Positions 53,765 to 64,000 of a stretch of DNA of 64,000 nt are shown piece by piece (the first letter of the stretch is position 1; every line of letters begins with the position of its first letter). The stretch comes from Cranoglanis bouderius (Eukaryota; Chordata; Actinopteri; Siluriformes; Cranoglanididae). Position numbers and translations under genes: made by a program. Below the pieces are notes generated by a model. The model did not search any database, was not told where the DNA came from, and saw nothing but the letters and a program-made list of their open reading frames with translations. The stretch spans positions 30,882,399-30,946,398 of the forward strand of contig CM042535.1 of the NCBI GenBank assembly GCA_023630585.1. Reading direction: 5' to 3'.

Positions 53765-54420
53765 TGCATAGACCTATGTACACCGATCAACCATAATATT
53801 GTGTTGGCCCCCCTTGTGCCACCAAAACAGCTCTGACCCTTCGAGGCACGGACTCCACAAGACCTCTGAAGGTGTGCTGTGGTATCTGGCACCAATACGT
53901 TAGCAGTAGATCCTTTACATCCTGTAAGTTGCGTGGTGGGGCCTCCATGGATCAGACTTGTTTGTACAGCACATCCCAAAGATGCTTTGGGATCTGGGGA
54001 ATTTGGAGGCCAAGTCAACACCTTGAACTCTTTGTCATGTTTCTCAAACCATTCCTGAACAATTTTTGCAATGTGCCCATTGTAGGTGCTTTTGATGGTG
54101 GACAGGGGTCAACAAGGGCACACTGACTGGTCTTCTTTCCTTGGACCACTTTTGGTAGGTACTAGCCCCTGCATACTGGGAACACCTCTCAAGACCTGCT
54201 GTTTTGGAGATGCTCTGACCTAGTCGTCTAGCCATCACAATTTGGCCCTTGTCACAGTCGCTCAGATCCTTACGCTTGCCCATTTTTCCTGCTTCCATCA
54301 TATCAACTTCAAGAACTGACTGTTCACTTGCTGCCAAATATATCCCACTCCTTGACAGGTGCTATTGTAACAACATAATCAATGTTATTCATTTCACCTG
54401 TCAGTATTATACAAATGCAT
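53765..54420 (-). mobile_element. Tc1-like transposon (family E), N-terminal half
   Basis: 'gatcaaccataatattgtgt' at one end and 'cctgtcaaggag'-like sequence at the other match the family seen at 29830. Minus-strand frames 53740-54021 and 54044-54337 include GKRKDLSDCDKGQIVMARRL, the start of the transposase HTH, but are shifted and lack the catalytic part. Confidence 0.8.
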
Positions 54421-55270
54421 GATTAACCACACAAGTGGAAACAAAATGGAATCCTGCACTGTTTACAATGGAAGTAAGTAGTTAGCAATGTTATGTTACC
54501 TTACCATGTTACTAATATAAAAGTCAACATGAGTGGCTCCCATGCCTAATTATGCATCACTGGTCTGAAGGGAATACCCTGCATGTTTATGATATCCCAC
54601 AATGCACTGCAAATAGGTTAGTATCCAAATATGAAATATAGCCTGCGAAATATAGCCACTGGGTATATTTCATTACAGTGGTTTATTAAATGTGGTTACA
54701 GTGGTGGAAATCACAACCCACCATTATCAAATTTGTTATATTGAGTTCTTATAATTACTAGCCTGTATGATTGGTCACTTGGGTTTAATCAGCTAATGAG
54801 ATGCTACTGTAGAGCAATAACCACCTCCAGGGGCAGGACATAACATTCTAGAAGAGCATTTTGTTAGACAAGACTAGACTAGACTAGTACAACACAAGGC
54901 TAGTAGAGGATGAGTCGTCAAAAAATGTTTAAAAAAAAATGTAACAATTTTCCTGAAAAACAAGAATATCTGTTTTAAATTTTTTAAAAAAATTATTTTA
55001 TTTATTTTTTACATAGATATGCTATTGTTTTGGTGGCCATAGAACTAAGTGACATGATTTTAGGGGCACTGTAACAACTCCGAAAACAAGTAGGTCTATA
55101 AATAATGTTAACTTGAATCTAATAACAATAACATTTTAATAAAAAATGTGTTCTGCTGGTGGGAAGATCAATAACAGAAAGCTATATGGTTCCAATAAAT
55201 AGCAAAAATATTATTGTACACATTTAATTAATGTTCATGAAAGAATTCTGTACTAAGTAGAATTTATTTT
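54421..55270. other. Intergenic DNA upstream of the putative promoter
   Basis: AT-rich; includes (GACTA)n-like repeats near 54869-54890. No gene recognised. Confidence 0.4.
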
Positions 55271-55334
55271 ACAGCTAAAGGGCTGTGCAAAGACAACCAT
55301 GAGAACGTGCTATGTAGGGTACACAATACCCATA

Positions 55335-55445
55335 ATGCACCTTACTGTAGGGAGCGCGCTGTGTGCTCGGGTGAAGTCGATAAGTCGCGCTAGTGCAAGG
55401 GCGTGCACTGAAGCCCCGCCCATTTCGTAAGGGAGCCTGCAGTGA

Positions 55446-55478
<33 letters not shown>

Positions 55479-55608
55479 AGTGTGGATGCTGCTGCTGCTG
55501 CTGCTACAGGGACGGTAGATTGTGGCAACAGCGTTCATTCCGTCTTCCTCGTCCAGCTGCACTCGTTATCTACGGTGAAGTTTGGGAGCAGTTCTTCTCT
55601 AGGTAGGT
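55335..55608 (+). promoter_or_regulatory. Putative promoter and noncoding first exon of a gene to the right
   Basis: A GC- and CpG-rich island in AT-rich surroundings, with a GC box (CCCCGCCC near 55414) and a (CT)n tract (55446-55474). It ends in CTTCTCTAG followed by gtaggt, a good splice donor near 55606. A 10-codon upstream frame (MLLLLLLQGR) lies at 55486-55518. No downstream exon is recognised before the window ends, so the first intron would be long. In mammals SPTBN1 lies beyond ACYP2 in the same orientation, which makes a spectrin-beta first exon a reasonable but untested guess. Confidence 0.5.
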
Positions 55609-55991
55609 TTAAAAAAATCACTTGATTTCGACAGGTAGAGTCATGCGCGTGCTTGCAATTGACACGCAGTTGCGCTGAACGCTGCAGATACCGTGTTATG
55701 GTTGATGCTGCATGGCACGAGCTCAGACTTGGGGCATTTTATCCCAGTTGTTCATTGGCTAATTGAACTAAAGGATAACTCGCTAAGACAGTGAAATCTT
55801 GAAAGGCGTTGTGCTGCTGGTGCTGAGAGATTGTGCATCTCTTCTGCAGTGTTGATTCAGTGCCAGTGTAGCTTCCTTTGCTTAGCACAGACTGTGTAGG
55901 CGACGCAATTTAATCACAGCTACTGTATAACGCTTTAACTGTCGCATGCACAAAACAAGGCCTCTAACTCACAATTAAAGTTTTCAACCTT
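55579..55991 (+). repeat. Segment B, source of the copy at 52431
   Basis: Continuous with the CpG-rich island on its left, so this is the original and 52431-52844 the copy. Confidence 0.85.
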
Positions 55992-57226
55992 CTGTGACAT
56001 TTTATCTCAAAATACCTTAAATATCATATAATAATAACCTGCTCCGTCATATTGCGCCCATGTCAGAATGAACGTATCACTGTGATGTTTCTCTGAAGGT
56101 TATCCCGGATTTAAACCGCTTGTTGCGCATGTTCGGGGAAAATCTAATCAAAATAGGTACATAAACAGCTTCTGCAGAATGCTGCAGTATGAAGAACTGA
56201 AAGTGCGAAACGTTTCAAGTTAAAGCTCTGCCCTGCCGCAGTGTACTTGGAGAGACCAACTGTTCAGTTACTGAATTGTGTGGGGTTATAGTGTCCTTAC
56301 AGGAGCACACACTGGATTCTGAGAAGAGTGGCACTCAGAGCTGTATGAGATGGATCATGTTTCTGTGGTGGTTGCCACCTGCTTTATGGGTCAAATTCCA
56401 GTGTTTTTTCCTCAAAGGTCACCTCTGATGCTGGATTAGAGAAATGTCTAAAAATTATAACATCCAAGTTTACTACTACAATGCATTAAAAATGCATAGC
56501 TTTCAAGGTAAAATGCACATTGTAGGCTTTAATGTCATTACTGTATTTATTCTCTGGGTAAATATAAGATCCATATACTAATTACAGCCATTTTTTATTT
56601 TTATTTTTTATAACTAATCCATATATTTTAGGGACCAGAAGTAAGTGAAGTTGTTTCTTGGTCAGACATGGGTCCTTACATCATGTACACGAGTTCATGT
56701 ACACGAAAGCCATTGAAACATTTAGAGTTGACTCAAGATGTGTCATGTTTCATAAGCAAAGGTAAACTTTTAAAGTTTCCTTGAATTAGTAATATTTGCA
56801 GTCTCTCTGCACTGCTCATTAATGTGATCAGAGGTTAAATTAGGATTTAGTACGTTTAGTAGGAAGAACCTTATTTCTTTCAGAGGTGCCAACTTTGGGC
56901 CTCTTTACTCAAACTGGATATGATTTTTTTTTTTTTTTTAAAAAACCATTCACAGGAGCATTTGCACAAGAAATATGGTATTCATGAAAATTCAGTTCAT
57001 ATCCTAAAGGTTTATGTAAATTTACATATAAGGATAATATAATTACATATAATATAAATACATATAATTCACTAGTGTGAACCTCGAGTGGTAGGCAAAT
57101 TGTCTGCCATTTTATATATGAGTTCCTGAAATTTTTGTCATTTCATTTTAACGACCTGAAAGAAAAAAATCAAAGAAAAAAGTCAAATCCATAAAATAAA
57201 AAAAATAATATATCTGTATATATATA
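55992..57226. other. Presumed intron or intergenic DNA
   Basis: No exon or named repeat recognised. Confidence 0.4.
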
Positions 57227-58420
57227 CCCCCATTGCAAATCAGGTTTATTGTCGAAATTCACAGACTTTCAGCTGTTTGCAATGAACAAATCAAACAAAA
57301 GCAATTGAAATAGTTCAACACAACGAATGCTTCAAGTGGTTTCCCCAAATTCAACTGAAGCTGCAACTTGTAATGACTTCTCCAGTCTCAAAATTATTCA
57401 CGCCCTTCCAGGACAACTTCTGCAACCAAGGCTTGGTGGAATTTGAGGTATGCTTGGGATCACTGTCCTGTTGGAAGGTCCAGTGATGCCTAAGCTTCAG
57501 CTTCCTCACAGACGGCATGACGTTTTCTCCTAGGATTTTGTGATACTTCAATGAATCCGTCTTGCCTGCAGGTTTCCAGTGCCAGAGGATGCAAAGCAGC
57601 CCCAGAGCATCACCGAGTCACCACCATGCTTGACTGTGGACAGAGTGTTCTTTCTTCATTCTTCTTTCTCCAGACATACCACCATCGAAAAGTTCCAGTT
57701 TTGTTTCATTACTCCACAGAACAGAATCCCAAAAACTTCTGTGGCTTATTTACATGATTTTGAGACGACTTTTCTTGTGCTTTCGGGTCAGTAGTAGTAT
57801 GTCTTGGAGTTGTGGCATGGAAACCATCTGTGTTTAGTACACGCCATACTGTGCTCACTGAAACCTCAGTGCCTGTTGCCACCAATTCTTGCTGCAGGTC
57901 TTTTGCAGTCACTCGAGGGTTTTTCACAACCTGCCTTCTCAGAAATCTGGTTGCAGCTGTTGATAGCTTCCTTTTTCTGCCACGTCCAGGTATTTCATGT
58001 ATTTTCTGCCCCTAGCCAGTTCAGGTATTTCATCCAGCTCAAGCACGCCTGGTGCAACTAATGAAGCCCTTGATTAGTTGCATCAAGTGTGCTTGAGACA
58101 ACACGTGTTTTGCATATTTGTGCTATTGTGAGGGATTCTATTCAGGGGGTTGTATAATTTTGAAACTGGAGAATAGGTTGAGATTGTTTCGGCCCCAATG
58201 CCTCTAATCATTAGCTTTACCGGATAAATAAGTTAGATAAGTTAGATAAGTAAGATTATAAGTTACATTTTCAGTTGAATTTGGGGAAACCACTTGAAGC
58301 ATTCGTTGTGTTGAACTATTTAAATTGCTTTTGTTTGATTTATTCATTGCAAAATAAATCTGTAAATTTTGACAATAAACCTGATTTGCAATGGGGGTTG
58401 AATAATTTTGATTGCAACTG
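57227..58420 (-). mobile_element. Tc1-like transposon (family D)
   Basis: Inverted repeats of about 150 bp ('cattgcaaatcaggtttatt' left, 'aataaacctgatttgcaatg' right). The left end is cut where it meets a TA-rich tract; the right end is complete through 'gattgcaactg'. An internal deletion shortens it to about 1.2 kb. Confidence 0.9.
57351..57927 (-). pseudogene. Tc1-like transposase remnants
   Basis: 57709-57927 (minus) holds RVTAKDLQQELVATGTEVSVSTVWRVL, the second helix-turn-helix of the DNA-binding region. 57351-57551 (minus) holds WTFQQDSDPKHTSNST with the second catalytic Asp. The part carrying the first Asp is reduced and the Glu region is deleted. Dead copy. Confidence 0.88.
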
Positions 58421-58442
58421 TGTGTGTGTGTATGTATGTATG

Positions 58443-58446
<4 letters not shown>

Positions 58447-58530
<84 letters not shown>
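58447..58530. repeat. (TA)n microsatellite
   Basis: Pure TA run between two Tc1 ends. Confidence 0.97.
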
Positions 58531-58533
<3 letters not shown>

Positions 58534-58738
58534 TATCTCACAAAAGTGAGTACACCCCTCACATTTTTGTAAATATTTTATTATATCTTTTCATGGGACA
58601 ACACTGACAAAATGACACTTTGCTACAATGTAAAGTAGTGAGTGTTCAGCTTGTATAACAGTGTAAATTTGCTGTCCCCTCAAAATAACTCAACACACAG
58701 CCAGTAATGTCTAAACCGCTGGCAACAAAAGTGAGTAT
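58531..58738 (+). mobile_element. Tc1-like terminal fragment (family H)
   Basis: 'cagtatctcacaaaagtgag' and 'tacacccctcacatttttgt' start a known type of fish Tc1 inverted repeat. It is truncated by the SINE that follows. Confidence 0.8.
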
Positions 58739-58739
58739 G

Positions 58740-58918
58740 CCCCTAGTGACTACTGATCAGAAGGTCGTGAGTTCAAACCTCAGCACTGCCAAGCTGCCAC
58801 TGTGGGCCCTTGAGCAAGGCCCTTAACCCTCAACTGCTCAGTTGTATAAATATGACATAAGATGTAAGTCGCTCTGGATAAGGGTGTCTGCCAAATGCCA
58901 TAAATGTAAATGTAAAAT
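58740..58918 (+). repeat. tRNA-derived SINE, plus orientation
   Basis: 'cagaaggtcgtgagttcaaa' (B box), 'gagcaaggcccttaaccctc' and 'tcgctctggataagggtgtc' in order. The part before the B box is missing. Confidence 0.85.
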
Positions 58919-60000
58919 GCTGCTGTGTAACAGGAGTTCATGTGGGTCAATGGTAGGTGATGTACTGCAGTGGCTGAGCTGCACTGCTGCTAGATTTCAT
59001 GCATCCTGCACTTAGGAGGTTTTCTTTCCCTGTTTAGTAATCATTTTGTCATTTTCAGCTCTCTGTAAGCTTTGCCATGTATGGTGTTTGTGGGTGTCAC
59101 TTAATATAAGTCAGATGTGTCATGCACAAATTTATGGGTGATTGGCTAACTACAACTGCATGGTCAGAACACAAGTTTATAGACTTTCCATGCTTGGCAG
59201 TTCTATATATTTTCTGGCAGAACTGCATGATACAATGAAGCTTTTATATTAGCACAAAGACTACATTTTTGTTTAATGGTTAAATGTATATATGCAGCAA
59301 CTGTCTTGACTAAAAGAAAACCTGTTACTACAATGGAATCAAATCATCAATGAAAGCAGTCTAAATATTATTATTATTATTATTATTATTACTAGTGTTA
59401 TTCCATGCTATGATTTACATTTACTTTAAATTATAATACTGAAACTCAACTGTACTTACTGTTCCCCAAAACCAAAGGTAATTGTGTTCCTGGCCAGTCG
59501 AACCCCTCCATGTGACTAGGGTTGTTATGTCATGATTAACAGTTAGTCATGGTGTATGATCAGACAGTTACATCACTTTTACTTTTTCTAAATACCATTT
59601 AAAAAGCATTTATTTCTATTACCATCTACCTGTAATTTTTTTTTAACTGATCAAGTTCCTTACTCAAGTGGTTTTCATCCCTTATGTGTCCAGCTGTGTC
59701 TCTCCATGTGTTAATGTTGTAAACACATTACATCTGCTGCCATGCCGAGCATGTTTGTAACTTTATCATACACAGTGGTTATTAAACATATAGAAGAACA
59801 TGGTTTTGCTGACCAGAACTAGACAAAACTGCTGTCTATTTTTGGCTCAGCAGTGACGCCTTTCCTTGCAGCCACTATCTTTCAGCTTATGATGACATTG
59901 TGATAAATACTGGTGATGTAAGAGTTTTTATGGAAATGTCATTCTCCAAACTGAAAAAATAAGACCTGTTTGTGGATTTGATATGTTTGTTTCCTGTTTT
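58919..60000. other. Unannotated DNA
   Basis: Short (ATT)n at about 59368-59392. No exon recognised. Confidence 0.4.
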
Positions 60001-60007
60001 TTTGTTA

Positions 60008-60027
60008 TCTATCTATCTATCTATCTC

Positions 60028-60059
<32 letters not shown>

Positions 60060-60061
60060 TC
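60008..60061. repeat. (TCTA)n/(TCTG)n microsatellite
   Basis: Tetranucleotide array with a central TCTG block. Confidence 0.95.
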
Positions 60062-61970
60062 CATTTCAAACTGTGACACCTCTACATTTGACACATCATT
60101 GTTTTGATGTCACAATTCACATCAGTGTCATCACATCAGTTAGCCCATAAGCATTTTTCCCCCCACAGATATTTCACACTGTGAATTTCCTGTGCAGCAG
60201 ACTGTAGGGAAGGATTAAAATAATAACCCAGTACCCATTTCTTCCAAAATCTCAGACGTGGAATTTGGTAATGGTAAGTGGGTTTGAGTCCCAGTAGAAA
60301 AATAACTGGAGAAGAGGGGTGGCAGTGTAGGGACTCTTCCAGGTCATAGTAAGTAGAGCAGTGCGACAAAAAGTAGACTGCTTCCTCCAACTCCACGTTT
60401 ACCACCTTCAGTTTATCATGCAGTGATACTTTTTAAACCCTGCTGACACATCGTTTGGCCAATATCAATTCTGAGTTCTTCTTAACTGTTTATGCTTTGT
60501 ACCTTGTGCTCACACTGTAGTGCACTATATGACTACTAGAATGACGTTTGGGGTTCAGCTGCAGAAAAAAAGGTGGTGGAAGCTCAGATCTCTCCGGTTT
60601 GAAGTGCTAGCTGCACACTCGTAAATATCCATCATTTTTCGGTGGTGTAGAGACAGTTTTAGTTTTTGTAAACAGAAGATGTCTAATCTGCTTAGAAAGA
60701 AATGCAATTAGTTTAGCAAATGAGCGACTTGTTTTAATCTGTCTGAAGTACCTATCAAGAAGTTTATTTAGGAACCGAGTTGACATTAGCTAAAATATTA
60801 TCCCAGGGTTGCCAACTTTGGCTTCCTAGCTGGAGTGAGATTTATGAATCAAATTACCTTTTTTGCTGCACGGAAATTAGAATTATGGGGGTAAAATGTC
60901 TGTAAGGTCATATAGCTTTTTTCTGTTTGACTGTTTGTTTTATTTCATGAAAGTTCCCATGAAATCAGAATTGAAGTTTTGTGGCTTTTAGTATGAATAT
61001 GTTCACTTTAAGGTTATCTTTAAGCTAGAAGATATATGCATTCAAAATTTACAGTCTCTCTCTACCACCAATATGGATCAACAATTTTGATGACATGATT
61101 TTCTGTCCAATCAAATGCTCTCTAGAAACTGAAGTGTCCCGCCCCCAACATTATAAAAACCCATGGTATTAACTGTCAAGTACAGCTTAGCCTGGCTAGT
61201 TATCACAAATAAGCATTACTGTACTGGTCACTTTCGTACAAGCACAATTTCTCTCCCTGGAACAATGGTAATATCACTTACAACAAGAAGTCATTGTACA
61301 TAGAGAATTGGTTTTAGAAGAATTGTAAACCAGTTTATTGACAAGAATGGGCAATTATACACTTGTAAATGAAAAAGAATTTAAAAAAATAATTAAGGCT
61401 ATCCCCAGTGGCATACTAACTTTAACCAAATATTTAGTTGTAGATATTAATGATTCAACCTTACAAAGTCCCCACTTTTAGTAAATGGTCTTTCCATTTT
61501 TGATAAACATTTTAATTATATAACTTTTATAAGAAACTCCATTATTGTAGGATCCAATCCTCCATGTAAATAAAGATGGCTTAAACCTCACCGTTTATCA
61601 TCTGGACATTACCTTTATAAATATAAATCTGTTATCTCTGCCTCATTTAGGGTTGTATTTAAAATGGACCTGATGACAAAATTTAACAAAACCTTACATT
61701 TAAAACCATATAATATTTTACTTTGTTTACAAAACCCATTTTTTTCTGAAAAACAAAATTACCTAATCTTTTAATTATAGCAAAGTTTTACATTCACAAG
61801 AAAAGAGGAACTAAAAAAAAAAAACCTCACATATTATCTTCTATAACACATGATCTTAAGATGTACTTTGAAACCCTTTCACAATTGCAAACAAAACACA
61901 GGTTTATCACCCCAAAAAACTTAAATTTTATAAATATTTTTATAAGATAAAATGTTAAATGTTATATATA
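60062..61970. other. Unannotated DNA
   Basis: No exon or named repeat recognised. Confidence 0.4.
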
Positions 61971-61971
61971 G

Positions 61972-62635
61972 GTGTGCAACAATTATTGGCACCCTTTTAG
62001 TCAATACTTTGTGCTACCTCCTTTTGCCAAGATAACAGCTCTGAGTTTTCTCCTATAATGCCTGATGAGGTTGGAGAATACATGGCAAAGGATCTGAGAC
62101 CATTCCTCCATACAGAATCTCTCCAGATCCTTCAAAGTTTGAGGTTCATGCTGGTGGACTCTCCTCTTCAATTCACCCCACAGGTTTTCTGTGGGTTTCA
62201 AGTCAGGGGACTGGGATGGCCATGGCAGGACCTTGATTTTGTCGTCAGTAAACCATGTTTGTGTTGATTTTGATGTATGTTTTGAATCATTGTCCTGCTG
62301 GAAGATCCAACTATGGCCAATTTTAAGCTTTCTGGCAGAGGCAGTCAGGTTTTCTTTTAATATCTGTTTATATTTGATAGAGTCCATGATGCCATGTATC
62401 CTACCAAAATGCCAGGTCCTCTGGCAGAAAAACAGCCCCAAACCTTCAAAGAGCAACCACCATATTTACCTGTGGGCATGAGGTACTTTTCCATGAGGCT
62501 ACCACCTCTGGTGTTTATTGCCAAAAAGCTCTATTTTGGTTTCATCTGACCATAGAACTCAATCCCATTTGAAGTTCCAGTAGTGTCTGGCAAACTGAAG
62601 ATGTTTGAGACGGCTTAGCCCAGGCTGTGAGGTAA
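61972..62635 (-). mobile_element. Tc1-like transposon (family I), half copy
   Basis: Starts 'aggtgtgcaacaattattgg', a typical terminal repeat, and runs through the C-terminal part of a transposase on the minus strand. It breaks off near 62635. Confidence 0.85.
62001..62456 (-). pseudogene. Tc1-like transposase C-terminal part
   Basis: 151-residue frame with WIFQQDNDSKHTSKST (second catalytic Asp), SPDLKPTENLWGELKRRVHQ (Glu; the usual Ile before it is Thr) and the C-terminus VILAKGGSTKY. The first catalytic Asp and the DNA-binding domain lie beyond the break at about 62635 or in shifted frames. Not functional. Confidence 0.9.
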
Positions 62636-62790
62636 GCGAAACGGTATTGGTTATTTAAAAAGGGGGCAGAACCTTTCAGTATGCCCCGCCCTGACTTCCT
62701 GTTTCAGTGGAAATTACGTCCACATGTTAATAACGCTGCACGTTTCAAGGCACTTCATGAGGACTTTAAAATATCGCCCCTGTCTTCTCC
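62636..62790. repeat. Interspersed repeat fragment
   Basis: 'tatttaaaaagggggcagaa', 'tatgccccgccctgacttcc' and 'caaggcacttcatgagg' read like a dispersed fish repeat. Class unknown. Confidence 0.4.
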
Positions 62791-63251
62791 AGTGTCTTTA
62801 CCCTCAGTTTTCTTAATATATTTTAGAATAATTCTCTGCAATCATAATGATCACAACTGTTTTTCAAATCTAAATAAAACTCTCTAATGCAGGCTACGTT
62901 TTCGGTAAAGAATGAATGAATAATAGCTATGTTAGACACAAATTGAATGATTTGTGTGCACAAGCACTGACGTTTCACAACAACGTCTGAACATCTTCAT
63001 CTCCGGCAATCGTGGCGCAGGCGGCAGTTAGCGGCTTATATACAGTGACCTTACACAGCATGGGAGGAAATGTGATTGGTACAGAAATTAGCTGATTCAG
63101 ACTGGTCCAATCAAGAAGTTAAAACACCACAGCTTCTGGTTAATGACAGAAAAAAAATCATATGAGCAGACTTGTGACTGTTGTATTTTTACGTTGGCTT
63201 GATGTTTAATTTTTACTTGTGCAGCGTGAGAGTTGGCAACCTTGTTATTCA

Positions 63252-63287
<36 letters not shown>

Positions 63288-63944
63288 GGATTAGCACAAA
63301 AAGACACAGATTGCTATTCCGCTAAACTAACACTTTCAAATGGTGTAACTCTAGAAGATCCTTATGGCTTAACATCCTGTCAGTGGCTGAATGGTGCTAA
63401 GCGGTGGTCTTGCCTGTAATGACCAGACATATGTATATACATATCTCATAGAAACTCAGTGTTTATACTAGAGAAAAACTAAGCCCTACAAGTCTCTTGA
63501 CACATTACACATTGTTTTACAACTACAACATCTGGGATATAGTTACACTAAACTTGAGGTAGGCAACTCCTCAGTAAGAGTGCAATAGATGTAGCGCTAC
63601 ATAGGTTATTTCTTCCTGGAATGGTGTCATAAGAGACTCCAGAGTGACGTCTTGCTCAAAGGTACAGATTGGTCAATCCCAGGAGGGACTCGCGATTCTT
63701 GAATTATGTATTGCCGTAATGCATTCTGGGTATTGTAGCATTTGGGTGAAAACAGAAGAACATAAAAAACAAAATCTTGAATTCTGGAAAACTGCGGACA
63801 GTAAGTGTTACAGTCCCATCCAACAAAATAATACATACCATGACATGATACATTCAATTCTAGTTTTTATGCCAGAGTTCTCCTTTAATAGTTGCATATG
63901 ACACTTTGATTGATTGAAGAGGTGATCATCTCATCATGTGTCGA
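62791..63944. other. Unannotated DNA with (ATT)n
   Basis: (ATT)n at 63249-63287. No exon recognised. Confidence 0.4.
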
Positions 63945-64000
63945 ATCAATCAATCAACATTTATTTCTAAACATTTATTTCTAGCACATTTAAAACAACA
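63945..64000. repeat. Start of an interspersed repeat, cut by the window edge
   Basis: 'aatcaatcaatcaacattta' followed by 'tttctagcaca' resembles the beginning or end of a common fish retroposon. Confidence 0.35.

Noticed and set aside
58740..58918. tRNA gene
   Set aside because: B-box-like sequence is present but the rest does not fold as a tRNA; repeated copies show it is a SINE.

Overview
The window is vertebrate nuclear DNA from a teleost fish. The evidence is split genes with GT-AG introns, many Tc1-type transposons with long inverted repeats, tRNA-derived SINEs, an RTE-type LINE, LTR elements, and long (CA)n, (TA)n and (AAT)n tracts. The Tc1 abundance would fit a catfish or other otophysan, but the species is not proven. 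No prokaryotic features, CRISPR arrays or canonical RNA genes were seen.

Only two host protein genes can be read. (1) A single-exon forkhead gene of the foxg1 group lies on the minus strand at 18120-19193. (2) A four-exon acylphosphatase gene, most like acyp2, lies on the plus strand from 28962 to 37854; it has a 17-nt second exon and a 6.2-kb third intron full of transposons. They are arranged head to head, about 9.8 kb apart. A CpG-rich, GC-box-bearing stretch at about 55.3-55.6 kb ends in a good splice donor. It looks like the promoter and noncoding first exon of a third gene that continues beyond the right edge.

Layout: 1-8.8 kb is SINEs, a MITE, a solo LTR with a 5-bp target duplication, a 5'-truncated RTE LINE and Tc1 debris. 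8.8-17.5 kb is AT-rich DNA flanking foxg1, with microsatellites, a 1.8-kb CACTGTAAA-ended element and a Tc1-like element between two copies of a local duplication. 17.5-21.3 kb holds foxg1, a large palindrome and a TIR element. 21.9-23.9 kb is nested Tc1 elements. 25.06-28.66 kb is a complete LTR retroelement with a GCATT target duplication. 28.96-37.9 kb is acyp2. 40.8-49.0 kb has an RTE LINE with a 19-bp target duplication, Tc1 fragments, a 5S-like repeat and a Gypsy 3' LTR. 50.8-56 kb has a nearly intact Tc1 inside a rearranged duplication, then the putative promoter. 57-64 kb is Tc1 copies, SINEs and microsatellites.

The most unusual object is the LTR retroelement at 25061-28659. It has no pol genes. 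Its single reading frame joins a Gypsy-type Gag capsid domain to a C6H2 (MYND-like) zinc finger whose eight metal-ligand spacings equal those of methionine aminopeptidase 1, followed by long repeat arrays. An in-frame TGA sits inside the finger between its last Cys and first His. Two other structures look like scars of template-switching repair: a 71-bp copy of the foxg1 forkhead exon placed in inverted orientation 1.5 kb from the gene, and a 414-bp copy of the promoter/intron-1 region of the right-hand gene placed beside a Tc1 element.
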